Shown: positions 8,494-16,994, numbered from the stretch's first letter. The stretch is DNA of 64,000 nt from an uncultured Spartobacteria bacterium (GCA_903933715.1 CAIZLD010000056.1:1-64000), one strand, 5' to 3'. A program made the numbers and translations. The notes: generated by a model from the letters alone, not told the origin.

Positions 8494-9249
8494 TTAAGAT
8501 TTCCAGCGGCGATATTGAAACACCTGGTGGGTCAACCCAAGCATGAGCAGCGTGCCCGAAAGGTAAAAGACGAATCGGCGGGAATCGATGAGCCCTTTGG
8601 AGAACTCGCCCATGTGTTCAAGCGTGGAAAAATAACCGGTGGCCATCCGGAACGCGGGCGATACGTTCGGGGTGAAAAAGGCCAGCAATCCCCCAAAGAA
8701 AAACAGGGTGATCAATGACAGGGAGATCACGGCGGCGACCATCTGGTTTTGGGTCAATACCGACGCAAAACAGCCTAGCGAAATAAAGAGCATCCCAATC
8801 ATGAGGACCATGAGATAGCTCCCCCAGTAAGCTCCGATCGCGTTGGCAGCGTCCGTTTTGACCACGTGCTCGAAGGTGACAAAATATAGGAGCGTCGGCA
8901 GCCAGAGCACGATGTAAAAAGCCAGCGCGCCGCCAAATTTCGAAAGGACCACCTGCCAATCCCGCACCGGGGCGGTCATCAACGTTTCAATGGTTCCCAA
9001 TTTGAACTCCTCGGCGTAGACGCGCATCGTGATGGGCGGAAAAATGAGGATGAACCCGATCCAGAACGGCACGGAATTAAAAAAGGCCTCGATGATCGTC
9101 AGTTCCGTGGCCCCGCGCGAGAGATACGTCACGCTGCTGTAAAAGCAAAACCCGGTCAACAGCAGGAAAAAGCAAAGGACGATGTAGGCGATGGGCGAAT
9201 AAAAGTAAGACTTTATTTCGCGGGAAAGGAGCGTGAGAAATTTGGTCAT
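8494..9249 (-). CDS. ABC-2 type transporter permease (GldF-like)
   Basis: A 251-aa integral membrane protein with about six hydrophobic helices: the first after K-S-Y-F-Y-S-P-I-A-Y (about 18-37), others near 55-75, 105-125, 140-165, 170-190 and 220-240. It pairs with the ATPase upstream and the GldG-like protein downstream. The 18 bp around its start codon (9232-9249) are duplicated exactly at 9470-9487, so the segment between was probably inserted next to this start and displaced the gene from its ATPase partner. The original gap would have been about 13 bp; it is now about 250 bp. Confidence 0.9.
   Translation of the reverse strand: MTKFLTLLSREIKSYFYSPIAYIVLCFFLLLTGFCFYSSVTYLSRGATELTIIEAFFNSVPFWIGFILIFPPITMRVYAEEFKLGTIETLMTAPVRDWQVVLSKFGGALAFYIVLWLPTLLYFVTFEHVVKTDAANAIGAYWGSYLMVLMIGMLFISLGCFASVLTQNQMVAAVISLSLITLFFFGGLLAFFTPNVSPAFRMATGYFSTLEHMGEFSKGLIDSRRFVFYLSGTLLMLGLTHQVFQYRRWKS
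9232..9249. repeat. 18-bp direct repeat, left copy (permease start)
   Basis: CGTGAGAAATTTGGTCAT. It covers the first codons of the permease gene and is repeated identically at 9470-9487 on the far side of elements G and C. Confidence 0.9.
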
Positions 9250-9270
9250 GGGCGGGGAATCAAAGAGTTG

Positions 9271-9296
9271 TTCCGCAGATTAGCGCAGATTTTTTT
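9271..9296. repeat. element G copy 2
   Basis: CCGCAGATTAGCGCAGATTT followed by a T run. It sits next to element C copy 1 inside the duplicated interval. Confidence 0.6.
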
Positions 9297-9300
9297 GGGT

Positions 9301-9455
9301 TCTCGTTCCCAATCTCCTGATTGGGAACGCAAGTCTCCCGGAAACTCTGTTTCCCTTGCGCCTGCCAGACCACGCAACGCCGTCCTGCCTTCCACGGGCT
9401 GCGAAGCTGGAGCTTCGGAGACAAGAGCGTTCCCAATCTGGAGATTGGGAACGAG
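9301..9455. repeat. element C (CGTTCCCAATCTCCTGATTG) copy 1
   Basis: An about 155-bp element bounded by CTCGTTCCCAATCTCCTGAT on the left and CAATCTGGAGATTGGGAACG on the right, which are mutually inverted. Inner short hairpins (GGAAACTCTGTTTCC; GAAGCTGGAGCTTC) lie between. Other copies are at 53285-53438 and 58694-58846. Confidence 0.8.
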
Positions 9456-9469
9456 GGCGCATCAGGCAT

Positions 9470-9487
9470 CGTGAGAAATTTGGTCAT
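9470..9487. repeat. 18-bp direct repeat, right copy
   Basis: CGTGAGAAATTTGGTCAT, identical to 9232-9249. It creates a spurious second M-T-K-F-L-T start 13 bp beyond the ATPase stop codon. Probably the remnant of the original permease start. Confidence 0.9.
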
Positions 9488-9500
9488 TTCGGAAAAAAAT

Positions 9501-10445
9501 TCAGGCTTCGTCGTCGTCGAGCGTCATTTCCACAAAGACATCCTCCAGCGTGGCGCGGCGGCGGGAAAGCTCCCGCACCGTCCAATGCCGGTCGGTGGCA
9601 AGCCGCCAGATTTCCTCGCGTGGATCAGATTGCGAATCGGTGCGGAGGGTAAAGACGCTCCAGGCTTCCTCGGTTTCGACGCTCACTTCTTTCACGCCCG
9701 CAATCTTGCCCAGTTCCGCCGCGCCGTCGTCCGCGCCGGTTTGGGCTTCGAACCGAATCCCCCCGGCGGCGCGCATGTCGTTGACGAGGTTCTCCGGGGT
9801 ATCGGCGGCTTCAATTTTCCCTTTATTAATGATGACCACGCGCGAACAGGTCATTTCCACTTCCGAGAGAATGTGGGTGGAAAGCAGGATGGTGTGATGG
9901 CGGCCCAGGTTCCGGATCAGCTCCCGCACCTGCCGGATCTGGTTGGGGTCGAGCCCGATGGTCGGTTCATCGAGAATCAGCAAATCGGGCGAATGCAGCA
10001 GGGCGTCGGCCAGGCCGACCCGCTGGCGGTATCCCTTGGAAAGAGTGCCGATAATCCGGTTCTCCATTTCCTTGAGGTTGCACAACTCTTTGACGTCGCC
10101 GACCCGCTCCCGCTGGCGGCGACCGGTGATTTCCTTCAACGCGGCCCGGTAATTAAGGTATTCGGTCACGCGCATTTCGGTGTAAAGCGGGACGTTCTCC
10201 GGCATATAGCCGAGGTGTTGCCGGGCCTGGAGCGATTGGGCAAAGACGTCGAACCCGGCGATGGAAGCGCGGCCGGATGTGGCCGGCATGTAGCTCGAAA
10301 GGATGCGCATCGTCGTCGATTTCCCCGCGCCATTGGGCCCCAGAAAGCCGACGATCTCCCCTTTCTCGACTTCAAAGCTCAGGTCGTTGATGGCGGTGAA
10401 GCCCGCATAGCGTTTCGTCAGGTTTTCGACTTTAATCATTGGCAT
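9501..10445 (-). CDS. ABC transporter ATP-binding protein (GldA-like)
   Basis: A 314-aa nucleotide-binding subunit that powers the adjacent permease. Walker A is G-P-N-G-A-G-K-S-T-T (about 37-46), the signature is L-S-K-G-Y-R-Q-R-V-G near 135, and Walker B is L-L-I-L-D-E-P-T near 153-160, with the switch His in L-L-S-T-H-I-L-S. A C-terminal domain of about 90 residues follows, as in GldA/NatA-type ATPases. It is first in the four-gene cluster; its 3' end is followed by a repeat-filled 250-bp gap that interrupts the otherwise tight operon. Confidence 0.92.
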   Translation of the reverse strand: MPMIKVENLTKRYAGFTAINDLSFEVEKGEIVGFLGPNGAGKSTTMRILSSYMPATSGRASIAGFDVFAQSLQARQHLGYMPENVPLYTEMRVTEYLNYRAALKEITGRRQRERVGDVKELCNLKEMENRIIGTLSKGYRQRVGLADALLHSPDLLILDEPTIGLDPNQIRQVRELIRNLGRHHTILLSTHILSEVEMTCSRVVIINKGKIEAADTPENLVNDMRAAGGIRFEAQTGADDGAAELGKIAGVKEVSVETEEAWSVFTLRTDSQSDPREEIWRLATDRHWTVRELSRRRATLEDVFVEMTLDDDEA

Positions 10446-10533
10446 GGGTGAATCCCTCGGGAGGAAATCAGGCCCGCCCAGCCGAAGGAGGGGTGATATT
10501 AAACCGGAAAACCGCCGGTTGCATGGAAATTTT

Positions 10534-10547
10534 TACCGGGATGTCAC
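10534..10547. repeat. 14-bp direct repeat, left copy
   Basis: TACCGGGATGTCAC, identical to 10668-10681. The right copy is the last codons and stop of the HtrA gene; the left copy is non-coding and lies on the other side of element E copy 1. Confidence 0.8.
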
Positions 10548-10583
10548 CTATCCACTTCCCATGCCGATACGAATAGGAATTTG

Positions 10584-10659
10584 TTTCTCGCAAAGACGCA
10601 AAGACGCAAAGGAAAGACAAGCCTGCTCTTCTTTGCGCCTTTGCGTCTTTGCGAGAGAT
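10584..10659. repeat. element E (GCAAAGACGCAAAG) copy 1
   Basis: A hairpin of about 76 bp: TTTCTCGCAAAGACGCAAAG at the left is complementary to CTTTGCGTCTTTGCGAGAGA at the right, with a loop of about 20 nt. Related copies are at 15027-15110 and 53154-53212. Confidence 0.8.
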
Positions 10660-10666
10660 TAAAAAA

Positions 10667-11815
10667 CTACCGGGATGTCACGCTCACGGTTTGAATCTGC
10701 TGCACCACCCGGTCATTCACCTGCCGGACCACGCCCACGGTCAAATCGACCGACGCGTTTCGCTGGGCTCGATTCAGGAGCGACTCCACCTCTTCCGGGC
10801 TGTTGACTTCGTAGCGGCCCAACCGGTAGATCACCAACCCCCGTTGCAAGCCGCTGCGTGCCGCCGGGCTGCCCGGTTCCACATCGGAAATCAGCACCCC
10901 GGTTCCGGCAGGGACTCCCAACGCCTCGCTTAAATCAGGCGTCAGCAGTTGCAGCGTGAGCCCCAGCATGCGCCGGGCGGCTTGGGTCAGGTCGGAACCG
11001 TTTGCCTTGGGACGATTCTGGGCGGCTTTTTTGAACTGCTCCACTTTTTCCGCCACCGTCTTGGCCGGAATCGCAAAACCGATCCCTTGGGTGGGAACCC
11101 CCTGTGGCGTGTAGGCCATTTTTGCCGAGGCGACCCCGACCAGTTTGCCCGCGAGGTCGATCAGCGGCCCGCCGCTGTTGCCCGGATTAATGGCGGCGTC
11201 GGTCTGGAGCAAACCTTCGTATTCGGTGTTGTTGAGTGAAAGGGTGCGGTTGGTGGCGCTGAGGATGCCCCGGGCCACCGAATGCCCGTAGCCCAGCGGA
11301 TTTCCGACGACCAGCAACGTCTGGCCGAGCAAATTGGGTGAGATATCTTTGAGCGAAATGAACGGAAGCGGCGTTTTGCTTTCGATCTTGAGGAGCGCGA
11401 GGTCGGCAGATGGATCGCCGGTGACATACCGGGCACTATAGGTTTTCCCATCGGAAGTCGTGACCTGGATTTTGAGGTCTTCGGCCCGCTCGACCACATG
11501 TTCATTCGTCACAATGTAGCCGGAAGGATCGACAATAAACCCGGAGCCAAGACTTCTTACCGGCGAGCGCACTTCCCGCCGGGGAGCGACTTGTTCCCCA
11601 AAGAACTGGTTGATGAAATCTTCGTAGGGATCACGGACGGCCCGGCGGACGATCCGTTCCGTGTTGACGTTCACGACCGCCGGAAGCGCCTTGGCCGCTG
11701 CCACCACGGACGGCTCGCTGGCCGGATCGGCCGACTCGGCAAAAACCGGCACGGACAACAGGGAAAAAAGCGCAAAAGCCAGCAACCTGGGCAAGAACAA
11801 GGGAGTCAATTTCAT
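10667..11815 (-). CDS. HtrA/Deg-type trypsin-like serine protease with PDZ domain
   Basis: A 382-aa periplasmic protease/chaperone. A signal peptide covers about 1-26 (V-F-A-E-S cleavage region). The catalytic triad is visible: His106 in T-N-E-H-V-V, Asp138 in S-A-D-L-A-L-L and Ser214 in N-P-G-N-S-G-G-P-L. One PDZ domain follows at about 285-375. With a single PDZ it resembles DegS/HtrA more than the two-PDZ DegP. It is first of two such proteases in the window (the other is cut at the right edge). The last 14 bp of coding sequence are duplicated downstream at 10534-10547. Confidence 0.93.
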   Translation of the reverse strand: MKLTPLFLPRLLAFALFSLLSVPVFAESADPASEPSVVAAAKALPAVVNVNTERIVRRAVRDPYEDFINQFFGEQVAPRREVRSPVRSLGSGFIVDPSGYIVTNEHVVERAEDLKIQVTTSDGKTYSARYVTGDPSADLALLKIESKTPLPFISLKDISPNLLGQTLLVVGNPLGYGHSVARGILSATNRTLSLNNTEYEGLLQTDAAINPGNSGGPLIDLAGKLVGVASAKMAYTPQGVPTQGIGFAIPAKTVAEKVEQFKKAAQNRPKANGSDLTQAARRMLGLTLQLLTPDLSEALGVPAGTGVLISDVEPGSPAARSGLQRGLVIYRLGRYEVNSPEEVESLLNRAQRNASVDLTVGVVRQVNDRVVQQIQTVSVTSR

Positions 11816-11917
11816 GGAAAAAGGTTATTGGCTCTGACAACCGAACCGCCGGTTCGCTCAAATTTTAGTGCCCGGCCTAACCTCGGATACAGTTAAAGAT
11901 GGTGTGAACCATGAGGG

Positions 11918-12126
11918 CTTCAGCGCCAAAGGCGCGGCCTTATACCAGCCCAGCCTGAAGGGCTGGGTCTTTGGTGTGGGTTACGCAGGGCTGTAAGCCC
12001 GCACCATCCTCCTCTGGCATTGCATGGTGCGGGCTTACAGCCCTTTTCCTACGGGCATGGAAGATCATGGGCCTGCGCTTCGCTCCGACCCATGCTGGTA
12101 TGGGGCCGCGCCGTTGGCGCTGAATG
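11918..12126. repeat. palindromic element B, copy 1
   Basis: A 209-bp palindrome. The left arm TTCAGCGCCAAAGGCGCGG is complementary to the right end CCGCGCCGTTGGCGCTGAA. An inner stem runs from CAGGGCTGTAAGCCCGCACC to GGTGCGGGCTTACAGCCCTT. It fills most of the 400-bp gap between the HtrA gene and sucA. A second copy is at 58448-58646. Apart from this element I see no gene in 11816-12218, and no promoter I would defend. Confidence 0.85.
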
Positions 12127-12218
12127 AGAAAATCCGCAACACCTCCCATACTTCCCTCATTATTTCGCTTCGCTTGCGGAGACAAATGGCTATATTCCAG
12201 CGGTAGCCGTTTTTCACC

Positions 12219-15011
12219 ATGAGGACATCGCTCGTAAACGCTTTTAACGCCGGGCTTTTGGATGAGACTTATCAACAGTGGAAGCGCGATCCCGCCTCGG
12301 TGGACGCCACATGGTCCGCTTTCTTCGAAGGATTTGAACTCGGCTCGACCCCTTCCGCTGGAGCCGCCCCCGTCATCGCCCCCTCTCCCGTGCCGGAAGC
12401 CGAAATGGGCGGCATGGCTCCGATCCCGGCCATTCCCGCCGGGATGCGCCCCGAACTGCCGCTGCAAACCCGCGTGGACGGTTTGGTCTACGCCTATCGC
12501 ACCCTGGGGCACACCCTTGCCCAGATCGACCCGCTCCGGGATACCCGCCCCGAACAGCCGCTCTTGAGCTTGCGGGAACTCGGGTTTAGCGAAAAAGACC
12601 TCGATCTCACCGTCGCCTCCAAGTTTTTCCGGGGCGGGGAATCGATGCGCCTTCGCGAGCTGATCGAAGCGCTGCGCCAGATTTACTGCGGCTCGGTGGG
12701 CGCCGAGTTCATGCACATCCAGAACCCGCGCGTGCGCAACTGGATTCGCGACCGCATCGAAACCCGTCCGCTGGAAAACAGCGTCGCGCCGGAAATCCAG
12801 AAGGCGATCCTGCGCGAGCTTTTGGAGGCGGAGAGCTTCGAGCATTTTCTCCACACCCGGTATGTCGGCCAAAAGCGGTTTTCGCTCGAAGGGGGCGAAT
12901 CGTTGATGGTCATTTTGCAAACCGTCCTGGAGCAATGCCCCGAGCGCGGAGTCGAGGAGATCGTGATGGGAATGGCCCACCGGGGCCGCCTGACGGTTTT
13001 GGCCAATTTCCTGCGCAAATCGCTTCGAACCATTTTTAGCGAGTTTAGCGAAAATTTCATCCCCAACCTTGCGGGAGGAGACGGCGACGTTAAATACCAC
13101 CTCGGGTATGAATCCAGGCGCCAAACCGGCAGCGGCAAGGAAATCGAAATCCGGCTGGCTTCCAATCCCAGCCATCTGGAAGCCGCCGATGCGGTCGTCG
13201 AAGGGGCTACCCGCGCCCGTCAACGGGTCCGGGGCGATACGGAAAACCGGACCAAGGTGCTCCCCGTCTTGATCCATGGCGACGCCGCCTTTGCGGGACA
13301 AGGGGTGGTGGCTGAAGTCTTGAACCTCTCGCAGCTCCCCGGCTACCTTGTGGGCGGGACGGTTCACATCATCGTCAACAACCAGATCGGCTTCACGACG
13401 CTGCCCGCCGATGCCCGCTCCTCCACCTATGCCACCGATGTGGCAAAGATGATCGAAGCTCCTATTTTCCACGTCAATGGGGACGATCCGCTTGCCGTCC
13501 GGTTCGTCACCGAACTGGCGTTTGCCTTCCGCCAGCAATTCCGGCGCGACGCCGTGATCGACATGGTCTGTTATCGCCGTTACGGACACAACGAAGGGGA
13601 CGAGCCGATCTTCACGCAGCCGGATCTTTACGCCGTCATCAACGAGCATCCTTCGGTAGGCAAAATCTTCACCAAAAAACTGGTCGATTCCGCGATTTTG
13701 AGCGACGAGGAAGCCGCCGCGCTGGATGACGAATACGAGAAGAAGCTCGAAACGACGCTCGAAGAGGTCCGCCAAGCCACCGCCCAGCCGGCGGATCGCC
13801 TGGCCGATTCCACCGCCATTTTCCAGCCTCCCTACTCGCACGAGCCGGTCAAAACCGCCGTTTCCAAGTCGGTGATCGACCAGACTGTCAAGGCGCTGAC
13901 GACCGTGCCGGAGGGGTTCCATATTTTGCCGAAGCTCCAGCGGCTTCTGCTGGATCGCCGCGCCAAGTCGCACGCCGCGGGCGGCCCGTATGACTGGGCA
14001 TTTGCCGAGGCGCTGGCGTTCGGATCGCTCCTACTGGAGGGGACGCCGGTGCGGCTCTCCGGCCAGGACAGCCAGCGCGGCACCTTTAGCCAACGCCACG
14101 CGGTTCTCTACGATGCGCAGACCCGCGCCACCTACGCTCCGCTCAAGCATATCAGCGAAACACAGGCCCAGTTCTGCAACTACAACTCCCTCCTCTCCGA
14201 GGCCGCCGTGCTCGGGTTCGACTACGGCTACTCGCTCCATTACCCAACCCTGCTCTGCATCTGGGAAGCGCAATTTGGCGATTTTGCGAACGGCGCGCAG
14301 GTGGTCATTGATCAATTCATCGCCTCGGCGGAATCCAAATGGCAGCGTCCGAGCGGCATCGTTCTGCTCCTGCCGCATGGCTACGAGGGGCAAGGCCCGG
14401 ACCACTCCAGCGGACGCATGGAGCGGTTCCTCCAGCTTTGCGCGGAGGATAATATCCAAGTCGCCGACCTGACCACCCCGGCCCAATATTTCCACATTCT
14501 GCGCCGCCAGATGAAGCGTCCGTTCCGCAAACCGCTCATCATCTTTTCTCCAAAGAGCCTGTTGCGAGCCGAGGCGTGCGTCTCGATGCTCGCCGATTTC
14601 ACAAAAGACCGGTTCCATGAAATCCTGCCGGGGCCGCTGCTCGGGAGCGCCGAAGAAGTCGAGCGGATCATCTTCTGCACCGGCAAGGTCTATTACGACT
14701 TGCTCGCTAAACGGCAGGCGCTTAACCGCGCTGATACCGCGTTCATCCGCATCGAACAGCTTTATCCGCTTCACACCGATGCCATCAAAGAAGCCATTGC
14801 CGCGTATCCGAAGGCCAAGAAATTCATCTGGTGCCAGGAAGAGCCGCGCAACATGGGGGCTTGGACGTTCATTTCCCCCCGGCTTGCTTCCATTGTGGGC
14901 CACCACCTCGCCTATGCCGGACGCGGCGAAGCGGCCAGCACCGCAGTCGGCGCAATGGCCCTCCACAAAATCGAACTTAAAGAATTTCTCGAAGAAGCGT
15001 TTGCAAATTGA
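12219..15011 (+). CDS. sucA: 2-oxoglutarate dehydrogenase E1 component
   Basis: A 930-aa thiamine-diphosphate decarboxylase of the TCA cycle. The N-terminal segment N-A-G-L-L-D-E-T-Y-Q-Q-W-K (about 10-22) is the E2-binding leader typical of OdhA/SucA. The TPP core shows G-M-A-H-R-G-R-L near 249 and G-D-A-A-F-A-G-Q-G near 353, with N-N-Q-I-G-F-T-T completing the cofactor motif. The transketolase-like C-terminal half contains H-G-Y-E-G-Q-G-P-D-H-S-S-G-R. The E2 gene follows after 116 bp containing element E copy 2. No lpd (E3) is adjacent. Confidence 0.95.
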   Translation: MRTSLVNAFNAGLLDETYQQWKRDPASVDATWSAFFEGFELGSTPSAGAAPVIAPSPVPEAEMGGMAPIPAIPAGMRPELPLQTRVDGLVYAYRTLGHTLAQIDPLRDTRPEQPLLSLRELGFSEKDLDLTVASKFFRGGESMRLRELIEALRQIYCGSVGAEFMHIQNPRVRNWIRDRIETRPLENSVAPEIQKAILRELLEAESFEHFLHTRYVGQKRFSLEGGESLMVILQTVLEQCPERGVEEIVMGMAHRGRLTVLANFLRKSLRTIFSEFSENFIPNLAGGDGDVKYHLGYESRRQTGSGKEIEIRLASNPSHLEAADAVVEGATRARQRVRGDTENRTKVLPVLIHGDAAFAGQGVVAEVLNLSQLPGYLVGGTVHIIVNNQIGFTTLPADARSSTYATDVAKMIEAPIFHVNGDDPLAVRFVTELAFAFRQQFRRDAVIDMVCYRRYGHNEGDEPIFTQPDLYAVINEHPSVGKIFTKKLVDSAILSDEEAAALDDEYEKKLETTLEEVRQATAQPADRLADSTAIFQPPYSHEPVKTAVSKSVIDQTVKALTTVPEGFHILPKLQRLLLDRRAKSHAAGGPYDWAFAEALAFGSLLLEGTPVRLSGQDSQRGTFSQRHAVLYDAQTRATYAPLKHISETQAQFCNYNSLLSEAAVLGFDYGYSLHYPTLLCIWEAQFGDFANGAQVVIDQFIASAESKWQRPSGIVLLLPHGYEGQGPDHSSGRMERFLQLCAEDNIQVADLTTPAQYFHILRRQMKRPFRKPLIIFSPKSLLRAEACVSMLADFTKDRFHEILPGPLLGSAEEVERIIFCTGKVYYDLLAKRQALNRADTAFIRIEQLYPLHTDAIKEAIAAYPKAKKFIWCQEEPRNMGAWTFISPRLASIVGHHLAYAGRGEAASTAVGAMALHKIELKEFLEEAFAN

Positions 15012-15026
15012 AAACACCGAAGATGT

Positions 15027-15110
15027 TTCACGCAAAGCCGCAAAGCCGCAAAGAAAGAGATGGCCGCCACGCATTTCTACTCTTTGCGCCTTTGCGTCTT
15101 TGCGTGAGAT
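15027..15110. repeat. element E copy 2
   Basis: TTTCACGCAAAGCCGCAAAG at the left is complementary to CTTTGCGTCTTTGCGTGAGA at the right. It occupies most of the sucA-sucB spacer, and could act as an mRNA hairpin between E1 and E2. Confidence 0.75.
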
Positions 15111-15127
15111 AAAATAATTTTCTCCTT

Positions 15128-16141
15128 ATGAGCTTTGAAATCAAAATCCCCTCGGTTGGCGAATCGATCGTAAGCGGCGTGCTATCCGTCTGGCACAAGC
15201 AGGACGGGGAGACCGTGGCCCCCGGAGATGTTCTCTTCACGCTGGAAACCGACAAAGTCTCCACCGAGATCACCGCCGAAAAAGCGGGCGTGCTCCATAT
15301 TCTCGTCCCGCAGGGGGAAGAGGTTAAAATCGGCGCGGTGGTGGGGACGATTGGCGAAGCTTCCGGCGAACCGGCCGCCCCGGCTCCGCAACCGGAGAAG
15401 AAACCGGAGCCGCTCCCCCAGCCTGAAAAGAAAGCTGCGCCCGAGCGGTTCACCCGCAAAAAGATGTCGCCGTTGCGGCGCAAAATCGCCGCCCAGCTCG
15501 TGATGGCGCAGCAAACCGCGGCCATCCTGACCACCTTCAACGAGTGCGACATGAGCGCAGTGATGGAGTTGCGCAACCGCCTTAAAGACGATTTCACCAA
15601 GGAGCGCGGTGTAAAACTTGGCTTTATGTCATTTTTTATCAAAGCGACCGTCGCCGCGCTCAAAGCCGTCCCGGCGGTCAATAGCCGGATCGACGGCGAA
15701 GACCTGATTTTAAACGAATATTTTGATATCGGTGTCGCCGTCGGGACCGAACGCGGGCTGGTGGTGCCGGTGATCCGCGATGCGGATCGCAAAGATTTCG
15801 CCCAGCTCGAAAAAGACCTCGTCGTCTACGCCCAGAGCGCCCGCGACGGCAAACTGCGCGTCGAAGATTTGCAAGGCGGCGTTTTTACCATTTCCAATGG
15901 CGGAGTCTACGGCTCGCTTCTGAGCACGCCGATCCTCAACCCGCCCCAAAGCGGGATTCTGGGCCTGCACAAGATCATGGAACGGCCGATCGCCGTCAAC
16001 GGCCAGATCGTGATCCGACCCATGATGAACCTCGCCCTGAGCTACGACCACCGCGTGATCGACGGCAAGGAAGCAGTCACCTTCCTCATCAAAGTGAAGG
16101 AAGCGATCGAAGACCCGGCCCGGCTGCTGCTGGCTTTGTAG
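15128..16141 (+). CDS. sucB: 2-oxoacid dehydrogenase E2 (dihydrolipoamide succinyltransferase), short form
   Basis: A 337-aa E2 subunit. The lipoyl domain (1-75) carries the lipoylated Lys43 in E-T-D-K-V-S-T-E. A Pro/Glu/Lys-rich linker (about 76-107) leads directly into the acyltransferase core, starting at M-S-P-L-R-R-K-I-A. The core ends with the catalytic D-H-R-V-I-D-G motif (His308, Asp312). The roughly 40-residue peripheral subunit-binding domain that normally docks E3 between linker and core is not visible, which explains the length below the usual 400 or so. Placement behind sucA supports the succinyltransferase assignment. Confidence 0.9.
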   Translation: MSFEIKIPSVGESIVSGVLSVWHKQDGETVAPGDVLFTLETDKVSTEITAEKAGVLHILVPQGEEVKIGAVVGTIGEASGEPAAPAPQPEKKPEPLPQPEKKAAPERFTRKKMSPLRRKIAAQLVMAQQTAAILTTFNECDMSAVMELRNRLKDDFTKERGVKLGFMSFFIKATVAALKAVPAVNSRIDGEDLILNEYFDIGVAVGTERGLVVPVIRDADRKDFAQLEKDLVVYAQSARDGKLRVEDLQGGVFTISNGGVYGSLLSTPILNPPQSGILGLHKIMERPIAVNGQIVIRPMMNLALSYDHRVIDGKEAVTFLIKVKEAIEDPARLLLAL

Positions 16142-16165
16142 AACCCGCATCGGCGTTCCGGTATG

Positions 16166-16194
16166 CAAAAGAGTCGCGGCTTGCACCGCGACTC
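16166..16194 (-). terminator. terminator between sucB and the PEP-CTERM-like gene
   Basis: A perfect 9-bp stem GAGTCGCGG / CCGCGACTC with a 6-nt loop. On the minus strand it is followed by TTTTGC, so it best serves the minus-strand gene ending at 16248; it may also stop sucB transcripts. Confidence 0.6.
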
Positions 16195-16247
16195 GATCTA
16201 TTGAAATTGGCACGCGACCGGCCCCCGCCGAACTGCGCGCACTTCCC

Positions 16248-16952
16248 TCATGATGCTCTTGCAAAAAGCCGTTGATATTGGGTGCGGCGCAGGAGCGCAC
16301 CCCCAAAACTTAATCCGATAAGAAGGGCAATCGCCCAACTCGTATTGACCTCGGGAGCCATGGCGATACCGCCCCCGTTAAGGTTTTCGCTGCCATTAAA
16401 GGCGCTGGTCGCATTTCCGTTCCCCTGATCCTGAACCCAGTAGGAAGAGTCCAGGACGGTTTTATCGGAATTAAGCAATGCCAGCTTGCCTTGCTTCAAG
16501 AAGTATTCGGTGGTGGCTTTATCCTCGGCGACCGAGGTCAGCGTTACAGAGTAATAACCTTCTGTGAACGATTGTGGCTGGAACGTAAACAGCTTGCCCA
16601 AACCCCCAGCGTATTGCTGATTAAACTGCGAACTTGGCACCGAGAGCGTCGTCAGGACTGAATTGCCGTTCACGTTGCCACCCAAACCCGAATAGAGCGT
16701 GAACACCAGCGGCGCCACGGTATTGTTGTGGATTTTCGCGTCAAACAAGGCGGAGTCGAAAGTCACCCCATTGGCGGCGAAATAGCTCGCCCCTGCCGCA
16801 GTCACTCCAAAGTTCCATGCCCGCGGGCTGTTCACGTTGACCGGATTATTGGCCCCGGTCTGATCAATGGCGATGATCAGGTTGGCCGAGAGGTGATCTG
16901 CAGCCCCCAAGCCCAGGAGAACGGCTGCTGCGATGAGTATTTTTGTGTTCAT
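16248..16952 (-). CDS. PEP-CTERM-like secreted/anchored protein of unknown function
   Basis: A 234-aa protein with a signal peptide (1-24). The Asn/Ser/Thr-rich body has no catalytic motif I recognise. Its C-terminus has the exosortase-sorting layout: P-E-V (200-202), a hydrophobic helix (about 204-220) and basic R-R (222-223). The variant P-E-V-N-T is not the canonical P-E-P, so it is a probable rather than certain exosortase substrate. It is transcribed from its own strong promoter (16995-17023) and closed by a hairpin terminator. The tail R-T-Q-Y-Q-R-L-F-A-R-A-S is longer than usual for this signal. Confidence 0.65.
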   Translation of the reverse strand: MNTKILIAAAVLLGLGAADHLSANLIIAIDQTGANNPVNVNSPRAWNFGVTAAGASYFAANGVTFDSALFDAKIHNNTVAPLVFTLYSGLGGNVNGNSVLTTLSVPSSQFNQQYAGGLGKLFTFQPQSFTEGYYSVTLTSVAEDKATTEYFLKQGKLALLNSDKTVLDSSYWVQDQGNGNATSAFNGSENLNGGGIAMAPEVNTSWAIALLIGLSFGGALLRRTQYQRLFARAS

Positions 16953-16994
16953 ATCATTCTGTTTGCTAATGCGTTGTCTGTTTATCTATAAGCC

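Noticed and set aside
9260-9487. 75-codon minus-strand ORF starting M-T-K-F-L-T
   Set aside because: Its start is the duplicated permease start and the rest is repeat sequence, so it is an insertion by-product rather than a gene.
11940-13973. 677-codon minus-strand open frame over sucA and element B
   Set aside because: It has no recognisable domain and shadows the well-supported sucA; its end is repeat sequence.
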